64,000 nt of DNA, taken from contig NC_060206.1 of assembly GCF_020623625.1 (NCBI RefSeq), forward strand, positions 496,001-560,000. Reading direction: 5' to 3'. The translations under genes and the position numbers were made by a program. Position 1 is the stretch's first letter; the number at the start of each line of letters is the position of its first letter. This document shows positions 28,467 to 39,118 of this stretch, piece by piece. The DNA is from Saccharomycodes ludwigii (lineage: Eukaryota; Ascomycota; Saccharomycetes; Saccharomycodales; Saccharomycodaceae). The notes beneath the pieces are model-generated. The model made no database searches. It was given only the letters and a program-made list of their open reading frames with translations, and had not been told where the DNA came from.

Positions 28467-31400
28467 CTACATGGTTATCTTCAATGGTTTAGTCAAAAAA
28501 TAGTCATTGAAAACACTAAAATCCATGTTTCCAACATCCTCACCAGTTATTTCAGTAAATTTTTTTTGTATCACAGTCTCCAGTTCATTTGCATCATTGT
28601 AAATTATAGAACCTTCAGCATTATAAACTTTTGCATTAGAAAACATTAAATGTAAATCTTCTAACATTTGTGACAAACTATCATAGGCAAAATCCTTAAT
28701 ATGGTTCTCAATCGTATCAAACGCTATAGGAAACCTAATGATCCTATAATAATCAGGGTAAATATTTTTAGAGGGCTTACTCAAAAATGCATCAGATAAC
28801 CTTCTATCTTGTTCCTCATTCTTATATTCCAAGGCAAAGTTGTACAAAATTAAAGCGTCTTTTGCAACAACTTCTCTTTCTTCCTTGGATTTTGTACACA
28901 ATTGAGGACTACGCATAAATATCTTACCCGTCTTATTTTTTGGTGGACGTCCACGACGACGCTGAGGCGCAGGTTCTTCGATAATGATATTATCTATTTG
29001 CTTTTTCACAGTAGCCAATGGTGTTGGGCTGGATGCTCTTGTATCAATTTTATCTTCAACTTTGCTTGAAAATTTTACTTTTTTCCTTGCTTGCATCCTC
29101 TTTCTCTTTGGTCCCTTCCTTTTTGGACCAAGTTGAAAATCATCATCATCATCATCACCACTATCCTCATCACCATCGTCATCAACAACAACATCATGTT
29201 CAGCAGAAACTTGTGTTTCGCCAGAGGCAAATAAATGGTCATTGACCTTTGCATCAAATTTTTCAGAAACCGTCGCGACATTATTTTCCTTAATTTCAAT
29301 TGTACCTTCTTTTTCCTTTTTTATCGCAACATGATCGAGGGTTTCTTCGCCTTTGGTTATGCCCCCATCAGCAACTTCAGGGGAGCCAGCTTCAGTCTGT
29401 CCATAAACCTTATTATCGTTACCAGCACTAGCAATAGCACCACCACCACCACCACCACCACTACCATCATCATCATTATCACTGACTTCAAATTGTTTTA
29501 ACCATTGATCTTCAGTTATATCTTCAGCATAATTGGTCTTTTTACGTTCTCTATTACCTCTGCCAGCCGCTTCAATTTCTTCCATCTCTTCCTTTTGCAT
29601 TTCTGCCTCAATATCTTTATGATAGACTTCTGGTAGTTCAGATTCACCCATCAACCTTGTAGTAATGCCATGCTCGATATCAGTTTTCGCTCTTTCATCA
29701 TCCAATTTTTGAAACACTTCAATCTCTTTATCACTACGAGCTAAAATTGTGTTCAATTCAGAATCATCAAACTCATCATCTTCATCTATCCCCAGCGCGC
29801 TTTTACGTTTACGTTCTTCTTCAGCATCCAATAAAGACCTCAAAATGGCTTCTTGCTCTTCAGCAGTAGATTTGTTGTCAAATTTACCAGCTTGAATAAC
29901 TTTACCATCAATATCCAATTTTTTATACGCTCTCTCTAAAATAGCCTCTTCTACGGAATTCTGAGTAATCAATCTTAAAATACGAACCTCATTTTTTTGG
30001 CCAATTCTATGCGCTCTATCTTGTGCCTGCAAATCCTGATGAGGATTCCAGTCAGTGTCAAAAATAATTACTGTATCTGCAGTCTGTAAATTTAAACCTA
30101 GCCCACCAGCTCTTGTTGACAATAAGAAACAAAAATATTCGGAATTTGGCTCGTTAAACAGATTTAATAATATGGTACGGTCGTCAGCTTTGGTCTGACC
30201 ATCTAACCTTAGATATTTCAATCCCATTAGCCGTAAGAAATCTTCCATGATATTCATAATTTGAGTCATCTGGAAAAATAACAAAACTCTATGACCGGTA
30301 GCTTTAAATTTTGGCAATACCCTTTGTAACAATTCAAATTTACCAGCAACACGCCAAATTTCATCGTTAGTTTCTCTGCTTGGATTAATAGTATCTTCAA
30401 CTTCGTCAAAGACAAAGGGATGATTACAAATCTTTTTCAATTGCATAATTTGGTTATTAAATCCTCGAGAACCGACCATCTTCTTTTTCTGTTTTTTTTC
30501 ATCTTGTTCTTCGGTAACAAATAATTTACGATACTTTAACATTTGTTCGTACAATTTCTGTTGCAAAGCACTCATTCTACATTTCAAAACTTTCTCCACT
30601 TTTTGGGGCAATTCCTTCTCCACATCTTTTTTCAAACGACGCAACAAAAATGGACGCAAGACTTTATGTAGCCTTCTAATAACTAACAACGTTTCTTCTT
30701 CACTTAGCTCAAGTCTATCTTGGCTACCAGTGTTATCAAAAGGTGTGTTAAACCATTCATCAAAGGATTTAACACTATTGAAAATCTTGGGTAAAACAAA
30801 GTTCAACAAGGCCCATAATTCGGGTAAATTATTTTGTAGAGGTGTCCCGGTTAAAATCAACCTGTAATCTGTATGATAATATGTGTTCAAAGTCAAAGAT
30901 AGTTTGGATTGTGCATTTTTCATTCTATGACCTTCATCAATAATCATATGCACCCACTTAATTTTGGATAGCAAATTTTTCTCTCTAATGATATATTCAA
31001 ATGTGGTAAGAACAACATCAAATTCGCCAGATTTGATTTGCTTTTGTAATGATTTACGTTCATTCGGTGTTCCCTTATAGGCAATTTTCCTTAAAACAGG
31101 AGCCCATCTATCAAATTCAGCGTTCCAATTTGTTAAAGTGGACAATGGAACAATAACCAAAAATGGACCATGAATACGTTTTGTTTCATATAAATAAGTT
31201 AGAAGCGAGATCGTTTGAATAGTTTTACCCAAACCCATCTCGTCAGCCAAAATACCATTTAAATGGTTATTAAACAATGATACCATCCACTGTAAACCTT
31301 TCAATTGGTAATCTTTCAAAGTGCCACCAACCAATATAGATGGTTGTTGTTTAACCTCTTCTTTAATTTTATGAGCAACACTATAATAATCAATATCATC

Positions 31401-33558
31401 ATCGTCATCATCATTACCATCACTAACCCCGTTATTAGTTAGCTGAGTATCGCCCTGTCTATCCAGATGTAACAGTTCCTTTTTGCTATTAATATTGGTT
31501 TCATCCTCCTCCTCCTCCTCTAGATGTTGTTCAATTTTACTCCTGGTATGCTCTTGTTGATTTTTGACGGCTTTGGTCAATGAGTCCAAAAATGAATTAG
31601 TTTGTTTTAATAATTGTGTAATTCTAGTATCTTTAGTTTGATCCAATAATTTAATGTACGCCTCTTCATCATTCGCTTTCAAGGCTTGCAAACGGCGTTT
31701 AGCATTTCTTTCAATTCTCTTTTGTTCTTCTTTTTCAATGCTATTATGCAATGATGAAATCTTATGACCAAACTTCATTCTCCTGTTCCTTCTGTCTTGC
31801 TTTTGTTTGTGTTGCAAAGCACAACTATCGGTTATGGCTTCCAATTGGGCCGATTGTTTCTGTCTAATGCGCTCAAGTTGTAAAACTTCGTGCCTAGTGA
31901 ACAAATCATCGGTTAAACTAACATCTGCAATATTGACTTTACGCACTTTAGATAAGAAATTTGGATGTGTGTTGGAAACTAAAGTTCTTTGGAACCATTC
32001 AAATTGTAAAATATGGCCTCTCATAGCCTTTTGTAGCGGCAACAGTTGTAATGCATTATATTCACAGATTAATTTTTTTTCGGCCAATTCATAATCAGCA
32101 TTTGAAGTGTCGCATTTTAAAACTTCCAAAAGTATGTTATTTATCTCAGTATCTACATTTAATGCGACTAACGTTTGATAAACTTCCAAAGCAGAATGTA
32201 CATCAATACCAGGCGGTAAAAGACTAGGTATTATTTTAGCTTTATTGTTAAACAAATCTTTGTATGGAACTAGAACTTGCCCAGGGTAACTTTCAGGTAA
32301 AGTATAGGATTCGACTTTTAAATTTGGATTATTAACATTTATAATTTTTTGAATAGTTGGATTCGATTCTTTAAATTTGTTTATTGGTTGAGGCATCTCT
32401 CTCCTAATCTTCCTCTTCCTTTCCTCCTCCTCCTCCTGCTTTTTTCTTTTCTTTTCCTCCTCTGCTTGCTCCTTTTTTTTCCTTTCTTCTTCTTCTTGTT
32501 TTTTCCTAGAAACCTCTTCTTCCTCTCTCTTCCTTTTTAATTCTTCTTCTCTCCTTTTTAATTCTTCTTCTTTCTTTCTTCGTTCCTCCTCTAATCGTTG
32601 TTGTCTTTTTTTCTCTAAAATTTCCAATTCTTGTTTTTTCTTTCGTTGTAAATCTAGCTCTTCTTGAGTGGGGGCACGTGGACCAGGAACCTGCATATTA
32701 TTGTTATTGGTATAAGTAGAAGTACTTAAATTATTATTACTAGGTACAAACGCAGGAGTATTGTTGGTATTTGACTGTTGTGTGCTCTGATGTTGCTGTT
32801 GAAGTTGTTGTTTTTTGACTTGCAAAGATCGACCTAATTTTACTAGAATCTCGTTATAGTTAGGTGCTTTGGTTAAAGAGCTACTAATTATATTTTGGAC
32901 ATCTTTAGGAACCGCTTGTTTAGCTAGCATACATTTCATTGCAGCAATTTGAGCCTTTAAAAGAGTTGTTTGTGAAGGGGAAAAAATAGAACCAGTGGTG
33001 GAATTAATACCGACTGAATTGCCATTGTTAAGTCCTGTTCCATTATTTAATGGAGTGTTACTTTTTGGTGTAGAAATGTTGCTTAAATTGGATGTCGGTG
33101 AATTGCTATTTGTCATCATTCTTTGCTGAGGCAAAACATTATTATTACTGATGTTGTTATTTGGACTATTTTGTTGTACAGAAGAATTAGCAGCAGAACT
33201 AGTGCCACTCTTATTATTAATAAAGGAGTTTGTCTGTTGATGCAAGGAATTTTGAACACCGGAGGAAAAATTGGAGTTAAAATTTGATGTTGCCTGGTTA
33301 TTAATAAAATTATTGTTTGGTGTATTAGTACCGGCAATAGAAGAGGTAGGTGACGTTGCTATACCTGCATTTAAGTCATATTGTTGTTGTTGTTGTTGCA
33401 GTTGTAGTTGTTGTTGTTGTTGTTGTAGTTGCTGCTGTTGTTGCTGCTGTTGCTGTTGTTGCTGTTGTTGCTGTTGTTGCTGTTGTTGCTGTTGTTGCTG
33501 TTGTTGCTGTTGTTGCTGTTGTTGCTGTTGTTGCTGTTGTTGCTGTTGTTGCTGTTGT

Positions 33559-33599
<41 letters not shown>

Positions 33600-33758
33600 T
33601 TGTTGTTTGGCAGCTACTCTTAAAACATTTGAATAATAAATGAATTCTGGTATATTTTGTGCATTTTGTCCATGTTCATTTCTCAAATGTTGCCATCTTA
33701 GGAAACATCTATTAATTTCCTCTCTTGTAAGTTGTCTTTGCGGTGTAGGAAAATCCAT
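28467..33758 (-). CDS. SNF2: Snf2, SWI/SNF chromatin-remodelling ATPase
   Basis: 1763 aa (S. cerevisiae Snf2 1703; Sth1 1359). The motor of the SWI/SNF complex, sliding and ejecting nucleosomes at promoters. Order: Gln tract (52-126), Asn/Ser-rich region, QLQ-type motif (near 262-295), long charged coiled coil (about 365-460), HSA domain (near 573-640), SF2 ATPase from about 810 (ILADEMGLGKTIQTI; IIDEGHRMK near 939; helicase C with LSTRAGGLGLNLQ and DRAHRIGQ), SnAC region, acidic linker, AT-hook RRRGRPPKNKTG (near 1597) and C-terminal bromodomain (about 1640-1745, with YYRIIRFPIAFDTIENHI). Length, the AT hook and the neighbours (YPK9 and YOR292C follow in the same block) point to SNF2 rather than STH1. 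Confidence 0.93.
33381..33605 (-). repeat. Polyglutamine-coding repeat in SNF2 (59 uninterrupted Gln)
   Basis: In the coding sense, residues 52-110 are all Gln, followed by Leu, 6 Gln, Leu, Gln, Leu and 6 Gln. The codons are not random. One part is a 9-bp unit of two CAA and one CAG repeated many times in register, and the part nearest the start is a 6-bp CAA-CAG alternation. This shows growth by slippage of higher-order units. Confidence 0.9.
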
Positions 33759-34325
33759 TGTAATGACTTTTTACACAAGACAAACAAAAAAATACTACTA
33801 ATAATCAACCAATTCAAAAAAGAAATCACTTATTTTTTTTATTTCTCAAATTTATCTCTATATATGTATCTGAGATGTTTTATTTATCTATAAGGATTAA
33901 TATTTGCATCAAAAAGACACAGAGTTGAACAAAACACGTAAAAAAAAAGATTACTGTGATAATCTGACAAGCTTTGTTGTTTTAAAATTCTGTTTTAATT
34001 TTTTTTTTTAAAATTTTTTTTTTTCCCAAAATTTCCAAACTAAAAAAAAAAAAAAAAAAAAAAGGCAAGTTTCCGAAAAATACCGAACCAAATATACTGA
34101 TACCGAGAACCCCTAATTAAGGGTATACATATTTTTAAAATATCTTTGAGCTTAAAAACTTGATATATTTTTTTTTTTCTCTTTATTTAATCGATTGTTG
34201 GTACCAAGCGTAATGTAACCTAACTTTGTTCTTTTCCTTTAAAGGAAAAAAAAAAGAAATAAATCAAATATCTTTCTATAGTATCCCCTAGCCATATTTC
34301 AATAAAGGTTCTGCTAAAGCTGATA
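33759..34325. other. Divergent promoter, SNF2 / 178-aa gene
   Basis: No gene. It holds a long A run (34042-34063) followed by TTCCGAA, ACCGAA and ACCGAG (34072-34107), then T runs and an A-rich leader before 34326. Confidence 0.6.
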
Positions 34326-34862
34326 ATGGAGATAGAATTAGCCGAGTACGAAAAGATTCTTAAAGTTTATGAGAATTGTAGATTTAATTGCTATCCAATA
34401 ATTAATGGAACCTACAACAAAAAATATGAACAAGCATTTAACTCCAGGATTGGGAGATTGATACTAACAAATTTAAGGATATACATTACAATAAATACAT
34501 TAAGCAATTCAGTCAATGAAATCGCACCTGGTGCGAACAAACTAGAAATTGTTTTACCTCAAATCATTTTCACTACAAACATCTCAAGTTGTCGCAATAC
34601 TATATCTTCCAAAGACATACCCCCCGAACTAATAATGCCCTGGTTGGGTGAAAATTATTTGAAATTATTATTTAAGCCTAACCCAAATGACTTATATTTA
34701 AATTACATATATACTTGGATTTTAGAAATCTATCCCAATAACAAAAACAATATTTTTAAAATGAAGGATGATATAAGTAAAATTGTCTTTGAAAGCAAAA
34801 TAATGGTTAAGCGTAATTTACAAGATAGAGGAGAGGAACAATTGCCAAAGTACGAGCCGTGA
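34326..34862 (+). CDS. Unrecognised 178-aa protein, possible GRAM/PH-like fold
   Basis: I do not recognise an S. cerevisiae counterpart. The middle reads as alternating beta strands (IGRLILTNLRIYITINT, LEIVLPQIIFTTNIS, YLKLLFKPNPNDLYLNYIYT) and then a helix (TWILEIY), which resembles the GRAM/PH fold of WBP2- or Vps36-type proteins, where a strand of the form G-x-L-x-L-T-N-x-R is typical. The C-terminus LPKYEP looks like a PxY-type motif that WW domains can bind. It lies divergent from SNF2 and convergent with TAF7. The fold is a guess; the ORF itself is well supported by length and normal composition. Confidence 0.6.
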   Translation: MEIELAEYEKILKVYENCRFNCYPIINGTYNKKYEQAFNSRIGRLILTNLRIYITINTLSNSVNEIAPGANKLEIVLPQIIFTTNISSCRNTISSKDIPPELIMPWLGENYLKLLFKPNPNDLYLNYIYTWILEIYPNNKNNIFKMKDDISKIVFESKIMVKRNLQDRGEEQLPKYEP

Positions 34863-34893
34863 AATGATTGCTTTATATGGTTATTTTTTCTTT

Positions 34894-34895
<2 letters not shown>

Positions 34896-34931
<36 letters not shown>
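34896..34931. repeat. T36 homopolymer
   Basis: An uninterrupted run of 36 T between the convergent 178-aa gene and TAF7, the longest homopolymer noticed in the window. Exact length may be affected by sequencing error. Confidence 0.85.
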
Positions 34932-34935
<4 letters not shown>

Positions 34936-35072
34936 GAGGAAAGAATAATATTAGTTATAAATCTATATAGTACATTTATACTTCGTCTATTAATTCATTA
35001 ACATCAGCGAATGGTGATGTGTAGGCTAAGTTACATTTCTATCTTTCCGGATACTAATACATTTCATCTCTA

Positions 35073-37078
35073 TTAATCGCCACCATCTTCAGCACCAAAT
35101 AACATCATCATGTCCATATCTTCTTGATCCAATTCACTTTCTTCAGGCTCTTGTTTGTTATCATCACTCTGACCCTCGTGCTCATCATTATCAACACTTT
35201 CGTCGCCGTCATCGCTATCAAGGGCAGTATCATTTTCTTTTTCTACATCGCCATCGTTTTCAACACCACCACCATCTTCTTCATTTTCAGCCGTCTCATC
35301 ATCTTCCTCGTTGTCATCTACATTATCATCATCTTCTTCTTCAACAATCCTTTGTTGTATATTACTGTCCATTGGGTCAATGCCATCATCATCATTATCA
35401 TCATCATCATCGTCGTCGTCGTCGTCTTCTTCTTCTTCTTCTTCTTCTTCTTCTTCTTCTTCACTATATTCATCAGCATCATCAACACTCTCTTTATTTT
35501 GATTTTCTTGCACATTAATATTCTTCTTATTATCATTAGTACCATCCTGTTCATTATAAGTTACACCAGATGACTTGCTCTTAGTACTTGCTAATTCAGC
35601 TTGTCCAATTTTCAATTGTTTTTGCTTGATTTCTACCTCTTTTTCCAATTTTTTCAAATTATCGATAAATCTAGATTTCATCAATGGATTTGTAGCTTTA
35701 GATGCCTTTTCTTTGGTATGTTTTAAAGTTGATTCTAGTTCCTTTAATTCATCTCTTAACAACTCCAAATGTTGCTTTTTTTCGTTAACTTCTTGGTTTT
35801 TACCACCATATTCATCGTTATCTTGATCATCGTCATCATCATCATCATCATCGTCGTAGTCATCGTCATCGTCATCATCATCATCTTCATCATCATCTCC
35901 ATTGTCCTGTTCAACTACCTCCACCATATTATCATCATCATCAGCAGCATCAACTGCTTCATCTGCGTTCTGTTCGTCCTCATTATTTTTTCCCTTTTCC
36001 GTTTCATCCTCGCTTTGTAAAGCTTGTTCCAACTCTAATTCCAAATCTATACTAGCTTCATCATCATTGTCATAGTGCTCCTGTTTCTTGCCAGTTTCTT
36101 CCTTACTAATACCTCCATCTGTCTTAACCTGGGTTGTGATAGAAGTAGCAGCAAAATTATTGAAATCATCTGTTATACCATTAGCATTCCTTCTTCCAGA
36201 CACTGCAGTGGCTTCACTTTCATCTACAAGCTCATAATTAAATTCCTCAGCTTCCATGTCATTTTTTAGTAACATTTCCACGTACTGTTCCACATAATCT
36301 ATTTCTTCTGGTGCTACTTTCCTCCTAAATCTTCTATTTCGAACATTAAATAACGGTGGTGTTATTCCGTGCTTGTATTGATAGGCAAAGTTTGAGGGCA
36401 CAGAGGATGAATTAATTTGCATTGCTACGGATTTGGGATTAGTGTCCGTTGAAGCAGAGTTCGGGGGTGGTTGTAGGTTACTGAGCGTCATTTTCCTTTT
36501 TTTGTTTTGTTCCTGTTGCTGTTGCTGTTTCCTTTTTTTAAAACTTATTATTTCATCTGAGTAATCTTCAAAGTGCTTTAAAACTATATCCTCTACATCA
36601 TCAAGTTTTAACTGATAAACATCAGATTCATCTTTTATCTTCGCATAACATATTAGCATTTGACATATATCAAAAGTTTTCAACAATGTTTTCCCCCTAT
36701 CGACGCTTTTATTACACTCAGTTATTGTTGGCAAATCCACTAATATACATCCATACATATGTGCATTTTCTAATGTGTTATCTATTAATACTTTTAAAAT
36801 TGCATATCTGTCATCAACCCATTCCATGATAATGTTGGAATAATCCCCCATTTCTATACAATTTCTGATTAAATCACTAGTTAAAGGACCATCTATTCCT
36901 GGTTGGATCCTAAATATAATACCTTCTTCAAGCAATGGGTCATCTTCAATATCATCGTCCTCACTATCATACCCTTGACCAGGTATTCGCACTGGTTTGA
37001 CTCTGATTTTCGGCTTATTAATGCTAAAACTCATGCCCCTAGGTTTAATAGCTAATGAAGATGTATTGGATAACATGC

Positions 37079-37112
<34 letters not shown>

Positions 37113-37388
37113 GAGATTACTATTATTCAAAGTATCTTCTATATTGGTACTGGGATCACTTTTTTTAATTTTCACTTTCAATCCTGACCCAGGCGATGTG
37201 GATGCTGTCATTGTATTTGATATTTTCCTTTTTTTAGATGGACTAAACTCATTTGGTGATGTGTTTTGTGGTAATTTAACTTTAAATTTAATTTTCTTTG
37301 AATTAGTTGTATCAGTGTTCTTAGTATCGTTGTTAGTTCCCACTTTCAATTCACCATTGATATCTTTTTTAATTTTTATTACTGCCAT
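35073..37388 (-). CDS. TAF7: TFIID subunit Taf7
   Basis: 771 aa (S. cerevisiae Taf7 590). A TFIID subunit that partners Taf1. The conserved TAFII55 domain lies at about 153-290: EEGIIFRIQPGIDGP, IMEWVDDRYAILKVLIDNT, MYGCILVDLPTITE and KTFDICQMLICYA. The N-terminus is basic and Thr/Ser-rich, with a run of 10 Thr. The C-terminal 300 residues are extremely acidic, with Asp and Glu runs (several over 9 long) broken by one coiled coil (about 535-600, HLELLRDELKELESTLKHTK). Most of the extra length is this acidic sequence. Adjacent MTF1 in divergent orientation matches YMR227C-YMR228W. Confidence 0.9.
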
Positions 37389-37745
37389 AGCTATCTTTTT
37401 AATTGCATACAGTTTTCGTATTTAATTTTCATAAAAGTATGAATGGATGTACTCTTTTACTTTCTAGATTGGATTGTATTAGAATATTTTGTATATTTGT
37501 TGTTGTTATTAAAATGTTTTTTTTTTTTTCCGTTTCTTTTTTTTTTTTTTTTTTTTTTTTTCAATTTTTTTTTTTATATGTACATCCTAAAAAGTTTAAG
37601 CTCTTCCAAAATTTCCACATTCATTAAAAAAAAAAAAAAAAAAAAATTTACATATAACAAATTTAATAAGAACTTGAACAACTTCTACAAATTCGTACCA
37701 AAAACACTCTGCTATCCCCCCCATATATTGTTTCCCAGGTAACTA
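37389..37745. other. Divergent promoter, TAF7 / MTF1
   Basis: No gene. T runs at about 37518-37576 and an A run at about 37627-37646. Unlike most promoters here, it has no CCGA motif that I could find. Confidence 0.6.
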
Positions 37746-38969
37746 ATGTCAGGGTCTCTTGTCCTCAAGAATTTAATTCAAGATTGTAGAAAATTGAAAA
37801 AATCATTTGGGTTTCAATACATTTGCAATGAAGAAATATTAACTAAAGCCTTGAATAAATTGAATTTACCTGCAAAATACCCTAAGCCCAATAGTACAAA
37901 AATTTTAGAAATTTACCCAGGTCCAGCTATTCAATCTTTAATTACATACAATATTTTAAAACCTAAACAGTACATTTTATTGGAAAAACACACATATTTT
38001 CATAATTTAATAACAAAACATATATTACTGAACAATGAATATACCACTTCCATCAAACCCACATTTACAGGTTTAGAATCGATTGCTAAAATATATACAT
38101 CAAAGGATACAAAAAATTATCCCAATTTACAATTGACAGATTTAAATCCGTATAACTGGGAATCATACTCCCATATTACAAATTTTAATGTGAAAACCAG
38201 TAAAACCGAAGATCCTGAACACGCTATATTTTTACCATCTACCCAATCCTTTGATAAAGTTCATGAGGAATTTTTAATCCTAGGAAATCTAACAGGAAAT
38301 GTCACAGCAACTGCCACAGGTGAAGCACTATACATGCAATTGTTGTCCTGCATCACAAGACAAAATTGGTTACAAAGATTTGGCCGTGTAAGAATGGTCT
38401 TTTGGGTTTCGGAAGCAACTGCTCGCAAATTGGTTACATTTCCTGGCGATAAGGCCAGATCCAAAGCCAGTTTACTATCAGAAACGTTTACTGAAACAAA
38501 AGTGGTGGCTTTGAGTAACAGCGCTCAAATTAACCCTGATGTTAATAAACCATGTTCGGCTTCCATGTTTAACAAAAGGGTTATAGATAGAGATGACCCA
38601 TACTTTTATGATGCAAAGAACATGGACTTGATTGAACCTATAAACGGCGCAGTTCTTAAGAAGTGTGGATTACCAGTATTAATAGAAATTTCTCCCAAAT
38701 ATAATACAGGTGAGATCTGGGATACTTGGGATTATGTCACTAAACACTTATTGGTTTTAAAAACAAGACCGCTAGGCGAATCTCTAAACTCTTTAGGCCC
38801 TGGTGCTTTTGAATATTTCAATAGAGTCATTCAAGACAAATCTTTGCTAGAGAAGCCATCGAATACTTTAACCAAGGAAGATTTTATATATTTGACTGAC
38901 ATCTTCTATAATTGGCCATTCAAACCAGACATTATGATGGACTTTGTCGATGTTCTTCAAGATGATTGA
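37746..38969 (+). CDS. MTF1: Mtf1, mitochondrial RNA polymerase specificity factor
   Basis: 407 aa (S. cerevisiae 341). A methyltransferase-fold protein (related to rRNA dimethylases) that lets Rpo41 melt mitochondrial promoters. Matching blocks: FGFQYICNEEILTKALNKLN, the SAM-fold strand ILEIYPGPAIQSLITYNIL, QYILLEKHTYFH, MQLLSCITRQNWLQRFGRVR, WDYVTKHLLVLKTRPL and the ending WPFKPDIMMDFVDVLQDD. The excess over S. cerevisiae is mostly an insertion before LTDLNPYNWESY (about 100-135) and some loops. It is divergent from TAF7, as in YMR227C-YMR228W. Confidence 0.93.
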   Translation: MSGSLVLKNLIQDCRKLKKSFGFQYICNEEILTKALNKLNLPAKYPKPNSTKILEIYPGPAIQSLITYNILKPKQYILLEKHTYFHNLITKHILLNNEYTTSIKPTFTGLESIAKIYTSKDTKNYPNLQLTDLNPYNWESYSHITNFNVKTSKTEDPEHAIFLPSTQSFDKVHEEFLILGNLTGNVTATATGEALYMQLLSCITRQNWLQRFGRVRMVFWVSEATARKLVTFPGDKARSKASLLSETFTETKVVALSNSAQINPDVNKPCSASMFNKRVIDRDDPYFYDAKNMDLIEPINGAVLKKCGLPVLIEISPKYNTGEIWDTWDYVTKHLLVLKTRPLGESLNSLGPGAFEYFNRVIQDKSLLEKPSNTLTKEDFIYLTDIFYNWPFKPDIMMDFVDVLQDD

Positions 38970-38974
38970 TATAG

Positions 38975-39009
<35 letters not shown>

Positions 39010-39118
39010 CAACAACAGACACATATATGTACATAGTGTATACTTTCCATTACTTTTATTTTTATCTTGTATGTCTCAATAATATTTATATCTAAACTTC
39101 TATCTATATATATATAAT

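Noticed and set aside
33271-33643. Open frames of poly-Cys, poly-Val and poly-Leu on the plus strand
   Set aside because: They are the opposite-strand reading of the SNF2 polyglutamine repeat.
28467-33758. Assignment as STH1
   Set aside because: Length, Gln-rich N-terminus, AT hook and the YOR290-293 neighbours favour SNF2.
34068-34085. TTTCCGAAAAAT after a long A run, resembling centromere CDEIII
   Set aside because: No proper CDEI (RTCACRTG) at the right distance, and the same CCGAA form occurs in many promoters; no known ancestral centromere lies between these genes.
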